Source of the DNA: Struthio camelus
Taxonomy: Eukaryota; Chordata; Aves; Struthioniformes; Struthionidae
Assembly: GCF_040807025.1 (NCBI RefSeq)
Contig: NC_090953.1
Location: 1,859,501 to 1,923,500, forward strand
Reading direction: 5' to 3'
DNA: 64,000 bases
Under the pieces are notes generated by a model. The model saw only the letters and a list, made by a program, of their open reading frames with translations. It did not search any database and was not told the DNA's origin. Made by a program: the position numbers and the translations under genes. Shown in pieces: positions 43,101 to 54,349 of the stretch (positions within the stretch are counted from its first letter, which is position 1; each line of letters begins with the position of its first letter).

Positions 43101-45236
43101 GCCGTCTCCCCGCGCCCGGCTCCCTTCAGCCCCGTCGCCTGCGTTTCCCAACGCTTCGGTGCCGCCCGCGAAAAGCGCTACTGACGCATCAGGGCTCTGC
43201 CGGGCTCAGGCAGCTCTGCCGGTAGCAGGATCCGTGCGAGCACAGCGCATTCATTATTAATCGTCACCGTTACATGAAATACACAGCGATCCCCAAGTAT
43301 TTCAGCCATTAGCCGCAGCTGAGGAAGGGAAATGAGATACAATTAAGCAATATTTGCCGGCAGGCCAAAACGAATCAAGAGGGGCAGGGCTCAGGCGCGC
43401 GTCGCGAGCTCCCAACTTGGGGCCCACCCGTGGCGAACAGCTCGCCTCGGCCGCTTGCACCCCGCCGGCGTCCGCCCGGGCTCGTTGCGTGCTCCACCGC
43501 AGCGGCGGCCGCGCGTCCTTACCTAAGCTGTACGTGCTGAGAGCGGCGTAGTCGAAGAAATAGCAGATGTGCCGGGCCCGGCTGGACATGGTGCTGAAGG
43601 TGTGCGCGCAGCTGGAGGCCAAGGGGTAGAGGCAGCAGGAGAGCAGGTAGGCGAGGAAGGGCCAGGCGCGGGCGCCCGCCCGCACGTCCCGCGAGGGCAG
43701 CGAGCCCAGCAGGTGCCACAAGAAGTACCTGCAAGGCAAAGGCGCTCGCGAAGCCCCCGCCGGGCTCCTCGCTGGCCTCGCCGCCGGCAGCCGGCTGCGC
43801 GCGGAGAGCCACCGATCGTTTTAGAGCTACTTTCTTTTTGGATGGCTGCAAACGGTGAGGGCTGGATTTCAGCCTCGTTAATGGGAATTGGCTGAAGAGC
43901 TAATGCTTCAGCTGGTGCTGTGCAAATTCTCACTTCTCTTTTGCTCCTACCTCTTTCCCTTTGGTCCTCCCAGACTGACTCCAGAAGCCAAACCCTTCTC
44001 CCAAGCCTGTCGCCCCTCCTGCCTTTGGAGAGACCCGCTGCAAGGACCCTGCCACCTACCCCTGCAGATCTGCCAACGCTTCAAAGCACGGCATTAGATT
44101 AAAAAGGCAGAACAGGTTAGGTACCAGGCAGGCACAAAATGCGTCCAGATATTGAGGGTTTCGTTCGTCATTTGGAAGACGCTGAGCAGACAGTCTGTTG
44201 CAGAGCTCCTCGGGTGGCGATACCCAGACAGGATTCCCTGCTCCTGGTACCCCTGCAAAGACAGCGGCGGAAAGAGCTGGACTGCGAGCTCCGGTCCTCG
44301 CGCTGTGCCCGGGACGGCGTGCAGCGCGCCAGCCGCTGAGTCCTGCGGAAAGCACCGGCTGCAAATCTTCCTGGAGAAGGAGGATAAGCAATTCAGAGCG
44401 CCCCACAGAAAGGAGGGCACTCCATGATTGCCCCCCTCCACCCTGCCAAACCCCCTACCAATATTTTAAGGAGTCCTTAAAAAGAGGCTTTTCCCCAGAA
44501 AAGATTTTTTTTTCTTTTTTGGCTCCCAGCGGGACATTGTCTGTGGTTTTCAAGCACTGCCCCAAGCCTCCCTCTCTGCTCCCCCCCGGCGGCATGGGAG
44601 CGCTGCCCAGGAGGGGCGGTGGTGCAAGGGCACCCGCGGCCACCCAGGCGCGCTGCTCCCACTGCCACCACCCAAAAGCCATCGAATTTCCACCTTAAGC
44701 AAATAAAAACCATATATACACACATATATACCTGTGTGTGTGTGTGTATATATGTATGTGTGAGTGCGTATATATACATATATATATATATATACACACA
44801 CATACATACATACACACGTATAGGTACATACGTATCTCTCTCTCTCCCTCCCTCCAGGCAAAGGTGAGCACCAGAACTTGCCTTACTCACTTCCTGCCAT
44901 GGCACATTTGGGGCATGCGGTCAGCTAAACGAGAAACTTTTCTCGGTTGCATTAAAACTTTTTTTTTTTTAACCTTGATTTTGACCAAAAATCAAACAAC
45001 AATGAAGTCCAGGGTGTTTTCACTTCTTTTTTTTTTAAACATGAGCAAATTACAGGAAAAGCTGGACCATCAAAATATGTTATCCTGTTTCTCAAAGTCT
45101 CTCTCTTCCCTGCTGGAAGCGTGGAAGTCGCGTTACGAGGCTTTTCCCGCGCGCTCAGGCTGCGCCGCGGCAGGTCCCCGCTCACCTCGGGCACTTGCTT
45201 GCTGCTGAGCAGCCGGGGCAGCTTGAGGCTCAGCAT
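33886..45236 (-). CDS. PAQR5: PAQR5 (membrane progestin receptor gamma), complete gene
   Basis: Seven-pass membrane receptor of the PAQR/adiponectin-receptor family that mediates non-genomic progestin responses. Seven coding exons join in frame to 999 nt, 332 residues (human 330), all GT-AG. The start MLSLKLPRLLSSKQVPE matches human MLSLKLPRLFSIDQIPQ. Family motifs are intact: the N-terminal GYRHPRSSATDCLLSVFQMT and NETLNIWTH; His102 in SSCAHTFSTMS; Asp119 in CYFFDYA; His254 and His258 in HSHQVFHV. By analogy with AdipoR these His and Asp residues form the metal site. PERLAPGHFDYIG precedes the last exon. The tail after the last membrane segment is short. Exons 1-3 lie in GC-rich DNA and exons 4-7 in ordinary DNA. 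It sits between KIF23 and GLCE on the same strand, as in human. Upstream untranslated exons were not located. Confidence 0.97.
34800..34941 (-). CDS. PAQR5: PAQR5 coding exon 6
   Basis: 142 nt, residues 204-251. Reads HTVLAFLTCFIFASHLPERL then APGHFDYIG. Acceptor TGCAG, donor GTAAGT. Confidence 0.96.
35689..35785 (-). CDS. PAQR5: PAQR5 coding exon 5
   Basis: 97 nt, residues 171-203. Reads FLEVERPRFSKASRTLAFVY and ends SIPLFYR. Acceptor TTCAG, donor GTATGC. Confidence 0.94.
36342..36358. repeat. Poly-C tract, about 17 nt
   Basis: C run in PAQR5 intron 5, preceded by CCG. A simple homopolymer. Confidence 0.9.
38980..39990. promoter_or_regulatory. PAQR5: CpG island inside PAQR5 intron 4
   Basis: About 1 kb of CpG-dense DNA isolated in a 5.9 kb, otherwise AT-rich intron (35786-41702). 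Long frames on both strands (up to 285 codons) overlap one another and resemble no family, so they look like composition effects. Could be an alternative promoter or an enhancer. No transcription start motif was identified. Confidence 0.6.
41703..41829 (-). CDS. PAQR5: PAQR5 coding exon 4
   Basis: 127 nt, residues 129-171. Reads GSALAYSAYIFPKEWVNSTF and ends SLSCYSR. Acceptor TCCAG, donor GTATAG. Confidence 0.95.
42940..43540. promoter_or_regulatory. PAQR5: CpG-rich block at PAQR5 exon 3
   Basis: GC- and CpG-rich stretch downstream of exon 3 on the gene strand. It is contiguous with the GC-rich exon and looks like a satellite of the upstream CpG region. No specific element was recognised. 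Confidence 0.4.
43523..43728 (-). CDS. PAQR5: PAQR5 coding exon 3
   Basis: 206 nt, residues 60-129. Contains PLASSCAHTFSTMSSRARHI and FFDYA with the conserved His and Asp. Very GC-rich. Acceptor TGCAG, donor GTAAGG. Confidence 0.95.
44125..44252 (-). CDS. PAQR5: PAQR5 coding exon 2
   Basis: 128 nt, residues 18-60. Reads GYQEQGILSGYRHPRSSATD and MTNETLNIWTH. Acceptor TGCAG. The donor GTACCT is weak but is the only one that joins exon 3 in frame, restoring Trp60. Confidence 0.93.
44711..44855. repeat. Compound TA/TG/CA microsatellite
   Basis: Mixed TG, TA, TATG and CATA tracts followed by TC-rich sequence, in PAQR5 intron 1. It makes spurious open frames on both strands. Confidence 0.9.
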
Positions 45237-48100
45237 CGCGCAAGGTGGGCGCTCCGGCTCGGCAGGGCGGTTTGCAGCTCCGCTGCCTCGCGCCGCCGCC
45301 GCCGTTCACGCGCCGCCTGGCTGCATTTGCACTGCGCGGCCCGCGGGTGCCAGCTCCCCGGCCGCGGGCGTCTCGCTTACCGGCCGCCGGGCTTCGGGCC
45401 GCCGCGCCGCCTCTCTTGTATCTGCAAAACGAAGGCAAAAGAAGTGAGTTTGCACAGGCGCCGCGCAGGAGCTGGGCCGGGAGCGAAGCGGCTGCGAGGA
45501 AGCTGCCGGCCCCGCTCCAGCGAAGCTGGCAGCTGAGCTCGCACGCCCAGGAGGAAACCGCGCAGCGAGGAAGAAGACTGGGCTGCTCCTTGCAAGATCA
45601 GCTATAAATAAATGATCGCACAGTTATTTCTCATATAAATAAACTCACTAAAACAAGCCCCCCATCATCCGCACGCCAGTAAAGCTAAACGTTAAAACTT
45701 GCTGCTTGCTTTTTTTTTTTCCCCCCCAGGCCACAGTCGTCGTTGCTGCCGAGACCTTCTGGCACCACTTCTGTACGCTGCGGGTTTGGAGGACCAGGGC
45801 ACCCGGGCAAAACCCAGCCCGACAGGCACGTTTGCACCCGCCACCCCCTTTGCAAACCTCTCTCCCGCAGAGCCGCGAGGGAGAGCCGCTGCGAGCTGCC
45901 TCGGCGCGCCAGATGGTATTTTAGGAGCCTCAGCCGTCACGTAGCTTCACACCCTGCCCCGGGCTCGGGGCTCCTCCCGCGCGACCTGTCGGCATTTGCT
46001 CGGCAGCTCGGGAGCGGTGCCCAGCGCCCGCCCTGGCACAACGCCCCCGGCAGCAAAAACTCCCCTTTGACAGACAGCCCGAGCTACCGGCCCCAACGGC
46101 ACGCGTCTCTCCCTGCAAACCCCCCAGCCGCAGCTTCGACAACCTGGGATGGGGATTTCGGCGCGTTGTTGCTCCTGGGCAGGAAGCTGGCGGCAGCGCG
46201 GGCGCTCCCGCCCTCCTGCGCCCGCCGTCACCCGCTGCCACCCGGCGCCTCCCGCGCCCTGTCCCACCTCCCCGCGCAGCCGAGAGGGAAGTAGCCAGAG
46301 GCGGTTAACCTAGAGGAGAAAATTAACGAGGCAGGAAAGCGATAAACCTGACATAAAGCACAATTGGAAATGCCTTTAGTTAAAGATTACGCTGCAAGCA
46401 GGAACGCTTTTCCGTGGCTGGTTTGCTAGGAGCAGGCTGCCTCCGAGTTCCAAGTGGCCTGCAACCAGCTGCGCTCCCCTCGCTGTTTCCCATTTTACCT
46501 CCGCGCCAGGCTCGGGACCCGCTCAAGCCTTCGGGAGGTTGGAGAGCTGGGTCTCGCGTCGCTTGCTTGGCTCCTCCAGGAAAAAGGCCCCGGGGTCGGC
46601 CCTTTCCTATCAGCCGAGCGCGCCTGGCGTGAACACGAGCGAGCGCGATGACAGGACGGAATAAAAATAATTTCTCTTATCTTGGCGCGAGGGAACCAGG
46701 CGCGCAGCTCCCGGCGGCGGCACGCGGTGCACGGCCGGCCCGGCGCGCGCGAGACAGAGGAGTCACCTTGGCCAAGGACTGATTTCCAAACAGCGGGCTC
46801 CCGAGGCTCGCCCCGCGCGCCCTACACCCTCCCGCGGCGCCGGCCCGCTCCCGGCCGGCAGCCCAGAGGCGCCCGCCGCCGCGGCAGCTCGCTCGCCTGT
46901 CCTCGGCCGCCGAGTTGGCGCCTAGGACCTTCCCGCCTGGCGCTAACTTGGAGGCTGGGATTAGCGCCAGGGAGCGACGGCGCCGCCGCGGGCCCTGCAG
47001 CCCGCAGGGGACGGGGCTCGTCGGGGCGCCGCTGTCCCCCGCGCCGCTGCGGTCCGAGCCGGAGCACGGCCCTGCGCAGCCCGGCCTTTCAGTGGAAGAA
47101 AAAAAAAATCCCCTCCCTGTTAATGATTAACTTTACGCCTTGCTTGTGGTGGTGCAGGAGAGAGACTTCGTTAAACTGCAAAACTAGTGACCGGGCTCCT
47201 TCGAGCCATCATCCCCGGGGCCCGACGCGCCGAAGCCTTTCCCGGCAGGACGGCGGGAAGCCGTACGAGGGTGGCTGTTATTTATCACAGCAGCTGCTAC
47301 TTGCTCGAGCTCCGATACGAGCAGGCAGCTTTAAGGATGTGCCTATATGCTTAAAGCTTTCCAAAATCCGTGCGTCTCAGGCACGTGCCGGAGCCCTTCG
47401 CCGGGCCCGGCCCTTCGATCCGGCCGCCGTTCAGCCCTGCCTACTGCCGCTTGCAAAACGCTACCCCGGAAAGGTCGCGTTATCGCCGTCGCGACACGCT
47501 AGGACGGAACGAGCGCAGGAAAACAAGAAAACAACCCGACTTACTGACGGTACCCCAGGGCTGTCCCGGCCGCCCGCAGCTCCTGCCCCCCGTCCGGCTT
47601 TCCGGGGCGAAGCGTGCGGGAGCGCGGGCTGCCGCGGGTGGGCTCGCAGGGCCGGGCGGCGCTCGGCTCCCACGCCGGCGTCACTGACCCGCGTGCAAAG
47701 AGGGCGCACGTGGGGGCAGGCGGCCGCGGCGCTGCCAGCCCGCCCGGGCAGGTCTGCCACAAGCCGGCGGCGCCGGGCTGCGGCTGGGGAAGGGCGGAAG
47801 GACTGCGCCGAGGGCTGCGCCGGGGCAGCCCGGCCCGCTGCTTTCCGAGGTCAGGAGCAAGTTAACGCTGGGGGCGCGGTCTAGCGACACGGGGGGGGGG
47901 GGAACCAAACCAAACCGGGAAAAAAAAAAAAACAAAAACCCGCGGCCAAAAGGCAGCAGATGCTGCTCTGCACGGGGTTTAAGGACGCAGAACGAGGGCA
48001 GGGAAAAATACGAACTCACAGGCTGCTCCGCGCATCTCCGGCTGCCGGGCCCCGGCGCTGGGCGCCGGAAGACGCCGCGGGCTTGCTTGACGGTCTCTAA
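45120..48100. promoter_or_regulatory. PAQR5: CpG-rich region around PAQR5 first coding exon and upstream
   Basis: CpG-dense DNA beginning at coding exon 1 and extending about 3 kb upstream, interrupted by AT-rich pieces (about 45600-45720, 46310-46400, 47090-47150). Expected to hold the PAQR5 promoter and any untranslated 5' exon, which I cannot place. A 400-codon plus-strand frame (46682-47884) is basic and Arg/Pro/Ala-rich, has no recognisable domain and looks like a GC artefact. Confidence 0.55.
45186..45236 (-). CDS. PAQR5: PAQR5 coding exon 1
   Basis: 51 nt, residues 1-17, from the ATG at 45236 in GCGCGATGC. Donor GTGAGC. Confidence 0.94.
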
Positions 48101-48405
48101 GGAGACGGCAGAGTTAAAGCCGGCAGGCAGCGAGCGAGGGAGGCGCTACCGCCCGGGCGCCGGCTCTGGCAGCGGGGTCCCCTTCCGAGGGGCGCGGGCA
48201 AGAGCCGGCCCGAGCCGCAGGAAAGCCGCTGCCCTTCCAGCCACGGCGGGAACGGCCGGCCGCCTGCGAGGAGGAAGCCGGGGGGGAGAGGAAATTGTGG
48301 CAGAAACGGGAAAAAGGCGCAGGAAGGACTGGGCGCACGCAGGCAGCCCGCCCGGAGCAGGGCGCCTTGCCGGGCGCGGGGCCGGCGGCGCCGGAACGGC
48401 CCCCA

Positions 48406-48964
48406 GCGAGCCGCCCCCCCCCGGCCGAGCCGCCCCCCCCCCGGCCGAGCCGCCCCCCCCCGGCCGAGCAGCACCCGGCCGAGCCGCCCCCCGCGGCCGA
48501 GCCGCCCCCCGGGCCGAGCCGCCCCCCCCGGCCGAGCCACCTCCCCCGGCCGAGCCGCCCCCCCGGTCGAGCCGCCCCCCCCGGGCCGAGCCGCCCCCCC
48601 CGGCCGAGCCACCTCCCCCGGCCGAGCCGCCCCCCCGGTCGAGCAGCACCCGGTCGAGCCGCCCCCCCCGGCCGAGCCGCCCCCCGGGCCGAGCCGCCCC
48701 CCCCGGCCGAGCCACCTCCCCCGGCCGAGCCGCCCCCCCGGTCGAGCCGCCCCCCCCGGGCCGAGCCGCCCCCCCCGGCCGAGCCACCTCCCCCGGCCGA
48801 GCCGCCCCCCCGGCCGAGCAGCACCCGGCCGAGCCGCCCCCCCGGCCGAGCCACCTCCCCCGGCCGAGCCGCCCCCCCCGGCCGAGCCGCCCCCCCGGCC
48901 GAGCCACCTCCCCCGGCCGAGCCGCCCCCCCCTCGGCCGAGCCGCCCCCCCCCCCGGCCGAGCG
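48406..48964. repeat. GC-box minisatellite, about 30 units of 15-20 bp with 175-bp higher-order period
   Basis: Units begin GGCCGAGC or GGTCGAGC and end in C runs. Three main types differ in the middle: CGCC, CACCT and AGCACCC. The AGCACCC type occurs at 48462, 48637 and 48812, exactly 175 bp apart, and the unit order between these markers is largely repeated. Most units contain CCGCCCC, the core of an Sp1/KLF site. The minus strand has closely spaced G runs. Located 3.2-3.7 kb upstream of the PAQR5 start codon. Confidence 0.95.
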
Positions 48965-50449
48965 CGTCTCCCCTTCGCCCCTGAGAAAGCCTCTGCTTCG
49001 GCTGCAGCTCAGGCAGCCGCTGGCACCGCGATTCACGGTGCTGGAGAGCAGCACCAGGTTAGGAAGCTCGAATCGCTGGAGGGTGAGACAAGGTCATCGC
49101 TCTCGTATTACAAAGTGCTTAAAAAAAAATCGCTGTATCTGGGCACAATGCATTATTCACAAATCACGGGGAGAAGAAATAATGGTCATTTTAAATCAGG
49201 GCTCATGAATATGCAACAGTATCCCGGACCTTAATCACAAGGGAAAATATCTTGACATAAATTTACACGGGGAAGCGGGTTAACCCTCCGTTGCCAGCTC
49301 TGCAACACGGCCCTGCCTCGGATGACAAACTCCCAGGGCTCCCGTTGCCGCTTTGCCACCCTTAAACCTCAGGCAGAGGCGCAGCGAGCCTGCGGCACCG
49401 CCGGGATTTCCCGTTTTGGCCCCGTTTTCGTCGCAGGGATGCACGTGGCGACGCGTCCCGGGCTGCGGTTTCCAACGCTGCCGCGACGCGTCGACGCTCG
49501 GAGCCCCGGCGGCATCGCGCTGGCTGCAAGAGCGCCGTGCAAAACCCCGCGCCCCGGTTTCCTCCGGGCCGGGCAAGCCTCGCTCCGCGCCTTGCGCAGC
49601 CCGATATCGCCGGTGCCCTGCTCGCTGCCAGCCCGCACCCGCGCTACGGGCCCGGCCGAGCCGCGCAGCACCGGGCGCCGAGCCGATAAGCACCAATACT
49701 GAGTCACGCGGCAAAAACGGAGCCGCGCAGCACGGGCGGGCACCGGCGAGGCCCGTCCTCGCCCCGCGGCCGCCCCGCCGGGCTTGCTGCTCCGGCTGCA
49801 GAGGCTTCGCGGCCGCTGCTCGGCCGGGCACGGGGCAGAGCTGGCCTAACTCGGCGGCCCGTCGCCGCGTCTTTTAAGCGGCCGAACTTTGCTCTGAAGC
49901 AAAAAGCAGAAATCACACAGGGATCCAAAAAAAAAAAAAAGAAAAGAAATCGCATAAGGACCAAAAAACATCACCCCCAGCCGGGGGGCCGCCGCGCCGC
50001 GGTGCACGGGGGAGGCGCTCGCGGGGTGCAAACCCGGAGCCGGCGCTGCGCTGCCAAGCCGGGCAGCCGCTCCGGGCGCTCTCCCGACCCGAGGCCGGAG
50101 CTCGGCCCGGCCGAGGCGACGCAGCGGGACGCGGAGGCCGCCGCGTGCCGGCGGGAACCGTTGCCCACCCTCGGGAACGGGCTGACGCCGGCTCGACTTA
50201 TAAACCCTGGATTAACGAAGTAAACAGCCCGTCTGCAACCCAGCACCGCCGGTGACCAGACGTCCGCGACTCGCTGAAGGCTCGTGCAACGTTTTCCCCC
50301 TTGGCTGGCAAATCAGCCCAAAGCCAGCCGAGGGGAGGGCGAGGGCCGCCGGCGCGACCGGGCCGCCACGCGCTCGTCTGCGGCCAGCTTTGTACCGGGG
50401 GAGCCCTGGGAAACAGTCACTGACTTCATGCCGTGGGAATTCACCCGGG

Positions 50450-51118
50450 GCGCAGATCCTGACCCCCTGGGGGCACAGATCCCGTCCCTGGGGTGCAGAT
50501 CCCACAGATGCCGTCATGGGGGGGTGCAGATCCTGTCACTAGGGTGCAGATCTCGCACATCCCATCACCAGGGTGCAGACCAGGAGCTGTCCTGTCACTG
50601 GGGCGCAGATCTCGCAGATCCCATCCCTGGGGTGCAGATCCCATCAGCAGGGTGCAGATCCTGCAGATCCCATAACCAGGGTGCAGATCTCACAGATCCC
50701 AACACAGGGGGTGCAGATCCCGCAGATCCCACCAGCAGGGTGCAGACCCTGCAGATCCCATCGTGGGGGGTGCAGATCCCATCGCTGGGGTGCGGATCTC
50801 GCAGACCCCATCGTGGGGGGTGCAGATCCCATCGCTGGGGTGCGGATCTCGCAGACCCCATCGTGGGGGGTGCAGATCCCATCGCTGGGGTGCGGATCTC
50901 GCAGACCCCATCGTGGGGGGTGCAGATCCCATCGCTGGGGTGCGGATCTCGCAGACCCCATCGTGGGGGGTGCAGATCCCATCGCTGGGGTGCGGATCTC
51001 GCAGACCCCATCGTGGGGGTGCAGATCCCATCGCTGGGGTGCGGATCTTGCAGACCCCATCGTGGGGGTGCAGATCCCATCGCTGGGGTGCGGATCTCAC
51101 AGATCCCACCAGCAGGAT
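50450..51118. repeat. Minisatellite with 20+30 bp dimeric unit (50 bp)
   Basis: The 50-bp unit is a 20-bp part (TGCAGATCCCATCGCTGGGG) followed by a related 30-bp part starting TGCGGATCTCGCAGACCCCA. From 50771 there are four identical 50-bp copies, then two 49-bp copies and a decaying one. From 50450 to about 50770 the same motif occurs as diverged 20- and 30-bp units. Confidence 0.95.
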
Positions 51119-52439
51119 GCCGCTCCCGGTCCCCAGGGCGCTGTCACCCAGGCCCGCAGCAAGCAGCAGGAACACGCTGGCTTTCACCCACTCCCGACAT
51201 TTCGCGTGTGTTTAAACCGTTCCCTGCACTTCTGTCTCCATCCAGCTCTTTTCACCTCTAAACCACTGTCTGGTGCTCGGGCACTGCTGCTCACCCCCGC
51301 GGCCGCCCGGCCCCTCGTCCCCCGCCGGGGGGCTTCGGCCGGGGCAGAGCCGCGGCGGGGATCCCCCTCCAGCCTTGCTGCCCTGGGCGGGAGCCGAAGA
51401 CGGGTTTTCCCGCAGGCTCCCCCGGCTCCTGCATCTCTTCCCCGCGAAGCCCGAGACGCGGATTTATCCTGCTCACCCTCGCGCCTGCCCGGGCGTACGA
51501 GCCGCTGCCCGTCAAACGCTCTGGAAAAGAAGGAGTGGGCTGCTGCGTCGTCGCAGACCGCCGGGGAACCCGCAGACGGCCGCCGGGGGGTTTCCACACC
51601 CTGGCGCCGCCGGGAGCGGAGCGGCCCGCGTCGAGCGTTTCCACCGCGGCTGCAGGCTGCCGGCTCCCTGCGACGCCCGGCGTTTGCAGCCCGCCGCTGC
51701 CAGCGGCTCCGAGAGTGTCGACACGAGGGGAGCCGAGGCGAAACGCGGGCAGCTCCCGGCAGCTGCGAAGCAGCAGCAGCAAGCGCAAACCAGCCGCGAG
51801 CTGCTGCTAGCGCTCGTCCCTGGCGTCGAACCACTGGAAAAAGGCTTTTCCACCGGGACGGTTGTGGGGCGCAGAGTCCGGGCGTCCCCGGCGGCGCTGC
51901 CCTCGGGTCGGGGGCCCCTTGGCCGCGGCACGGAGCCGCTCTGGGAACGGCCACGCTGAACCCCCAGGGGCTGCAGCGCCAAACCGAGGGATGCCAGAGG
52001 GGGCCGCGATTTCCCCGGCAGCCCGCGGTCGGCCAAACCGCGATGGCCACCGCCGGCTGGGGCGGAGGGAGCGTTTCCCGCGGTGCCCAGCCGCTCGGGC
52101 TCGGTGAGCTGCGGCAGGACGCCCGGACGCGTGGCTTGCAGCGCCTGCTGCGAGCTGGGTAAGGGGAAGTGCAGGGTCCGCGGCCCCATCTTGGCCAGCC
52201 CGGGAGCACCGCGCAGCTTTGGGGAGCACCGGCCCCCGGCCCAGCGTGCTGCGGCTGCATGTGCGGCTCCCCTGCACCGCAGCCACGGTCCTGCCACGGG
52301 GACAGGGACCCAGGGAGGGACAGCACTGTGTGCACGCCCACGGCCCAGTGCACGGGCACACACACCCAGGGGCGCACACCCTGCGGTGCACCCATGCACA
52401 CGCGAGCATCTCTGCAGAGCGGTGCTGCACACTCACACA

Positions 52440-52850
52440 CACACCCCCGGGGACACCCCTGCAGATGTGCACAGCCACCTCCAGATGCGCAGGCACACAA
52501 CCCTGCGGATGCACACGTCCGCCCCTCTGACGTGTGCACTCATCCCCTGGAGACATGCACATCCACTGCCAGATGTGCACGTAAACAAACCCCTGCAGAT
52601 GTGCACGTCCAGTCGCAGATGTGCACGTAAACAAATCCTGCACATGTGCCCATCCACCCACCGCCGCCCCATGTGCAGACAAACACCCCGCTGCAGATGC
52701 AAACCTCCACCTCTGAGAAGTGTGCAAACACCCCCTCCGAGTGCACACGTCCACTCCCAGGTGTGCACGTAAACAACCCCCTGCAGATGTGCACGTCCAC
52801 ATCCAGATGTGCACGTGCACAACGCACAGCCCTGCAGATGCGTGCCCGAC
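52440..52850. repeat. Degenerate minisatellite rich in GATGTGCACGT
   Basis: Alternating units of roughly 20-26 bp such as AGATGTGCACGTCCA and AGATGTGCACGTAAACAA, strongest between about 52540 and 52830. Diverged compared with the neighbouring arrays. Confidence 0.85.
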
Positions 52851-54349
52851 AGAGGCCAGTGTGCAAGTGCGGATCCTACCTGCCGCTGCCACCGCTCGCC
52901 AAGCCGGGCTCGCGCGCCAGCTCAGCACACAGGAGCAGCTCCCCAGGACTTCTCCTTTTCGTGTTTGCCCTTTCCCTCCATCCTGCGGTTTATCCACCTG
53001 GTACTTGCCAGCACGGGAGAGTCAGGCTTTATACCTTTCTGTATTTTGCTTTACTTATGCGAGGATAGCAAGAGCAGTTTCTGCCTGCTGATAGTATCCC
53101 AGAAAAGGGAGCGCGTTTGCCGAGCTGCAGACAAATATGTCATCAAAAAATGACTCAGATGGGAGATGCTGGGGCTTAGCCTAATGTCAGATTTAGGTCG
53201 GCATATAAACTCCCGTCGGCCTGAGTTACAGCCAAGTTAGGTTGCTCAAATGCCAAACACCCACGCAAAGCCCCAACCTACGGAAACGGCAGGCTGGGGG
53301 CAGCTCTCGGAGCAGCTCGCAGCGCCGCCGCCGGGCGCCAGCCCGCGGGCAGCGAAACCGAGGGAAATCCTGGACTCCTGCTGGCAACGCGAAGCCGTTA
53401 GCTGCCAGCGATGATCGGGCCCGGCCAGGGTAAGAGGGGGCCGGGGGGGGGGGACCCGAGGGCGTCTCTGTTGCTGCAGCAGCCCAACGCCAGGGCAACC
53501 TAAAGGCAGCTATTTCGACGTTTGCACATTTAGGATATTCGCCCTAGGGAGACAGAGAATGTGAAAATGCAGCAAAACTTGGGAGCAGAGCGATCGGAGC
53601 AGGCAGAGTTGGTAATTAAACTTCACATGTGAAACTTGTGCCTTTAGCGGTATGTCCGGACTCGTGCACAAGTGACCTAACCTGATTTTAGAGAGACCTG
53701 CAGAAACAAGGTCACCCAAACCCCTCTTTCCCTTGCCTGCCTTTTGCCTCACATCGCTGGAACGGGCGAGAACAACAGGAACAAAAAATTAAGTACTGCT
53801 GGGCACAGCTCCTAACCAAGAGCCCCGGGTTCCCCGCCGGGCCGGCAGCGCCCGCGGCTCTCGGTTGCACCTTGCTTCTCCCCGCCGGCTGCAGGGGACT
53901 GCGGCTCCGGCCAGGGCCGCGGCGGGGGCCGGTGCACGGAGCCTCCTGCCCCGCGGAGCCAGATGCGGGCGCTGGTGCTGCACAGCCCGTGCAACAGCTT
54001 CTGGCTCTGACCCACCTTAATTAATATTTTTAATTACAAAATGAACGAGCTGACAAGTTCTGCTTACGGAGCATGTAAGACTGAGGAAGGTGCCAGTGCA
54101 GAAATTGCTGCTGGATTTACGGAGGACCTACAGGTGACGGGGGCGCAGCTGCGAGCACCAGCCGCCGCCGGCCGCGCGGCTTCGGCCCTGCTTGCCCGGG
54201 AGGAGGCCGCAGGCGGAGGGGAGGAATCGGCTCGGAAAACCCGTGGGAAGGACGCGGGCAGGGGCGACGGCTGTCCCCAGGGCTGCTGCAGGAGAGGCGC
54301 CAGGGCAGAGGCTGCCCGCGGCCCACGTCCACCCGCAGCAGATGCAAAC

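Noticed and set aside
46682-47884. 400-codon Arg/Pro/Ala-rich frame upstream of PAQR5
   Set aside because: Typical CpG-island artefact: extreme base composition, overlapping frames on the other strand, no recognisable domain.
48087-49208. 373-codon plus-strand frame rich in EPPPPGRAAPP-like repeats
   Set aside because: It runs through the minisatellite, whose unit lengths vary from 15 to 22 bp, so all three frames are open and none is maintained. No domain outside the repeat.
50573-52162. 529-codon plus-strand frame and overlapping minus-strand frames of 450, 396 and 306 codons
   Set aside because: GC-rich DNA plus the 50-bp array suppress stops on both strands. The 50-bp unit is not a multiple of three and no protein family is recognisable.
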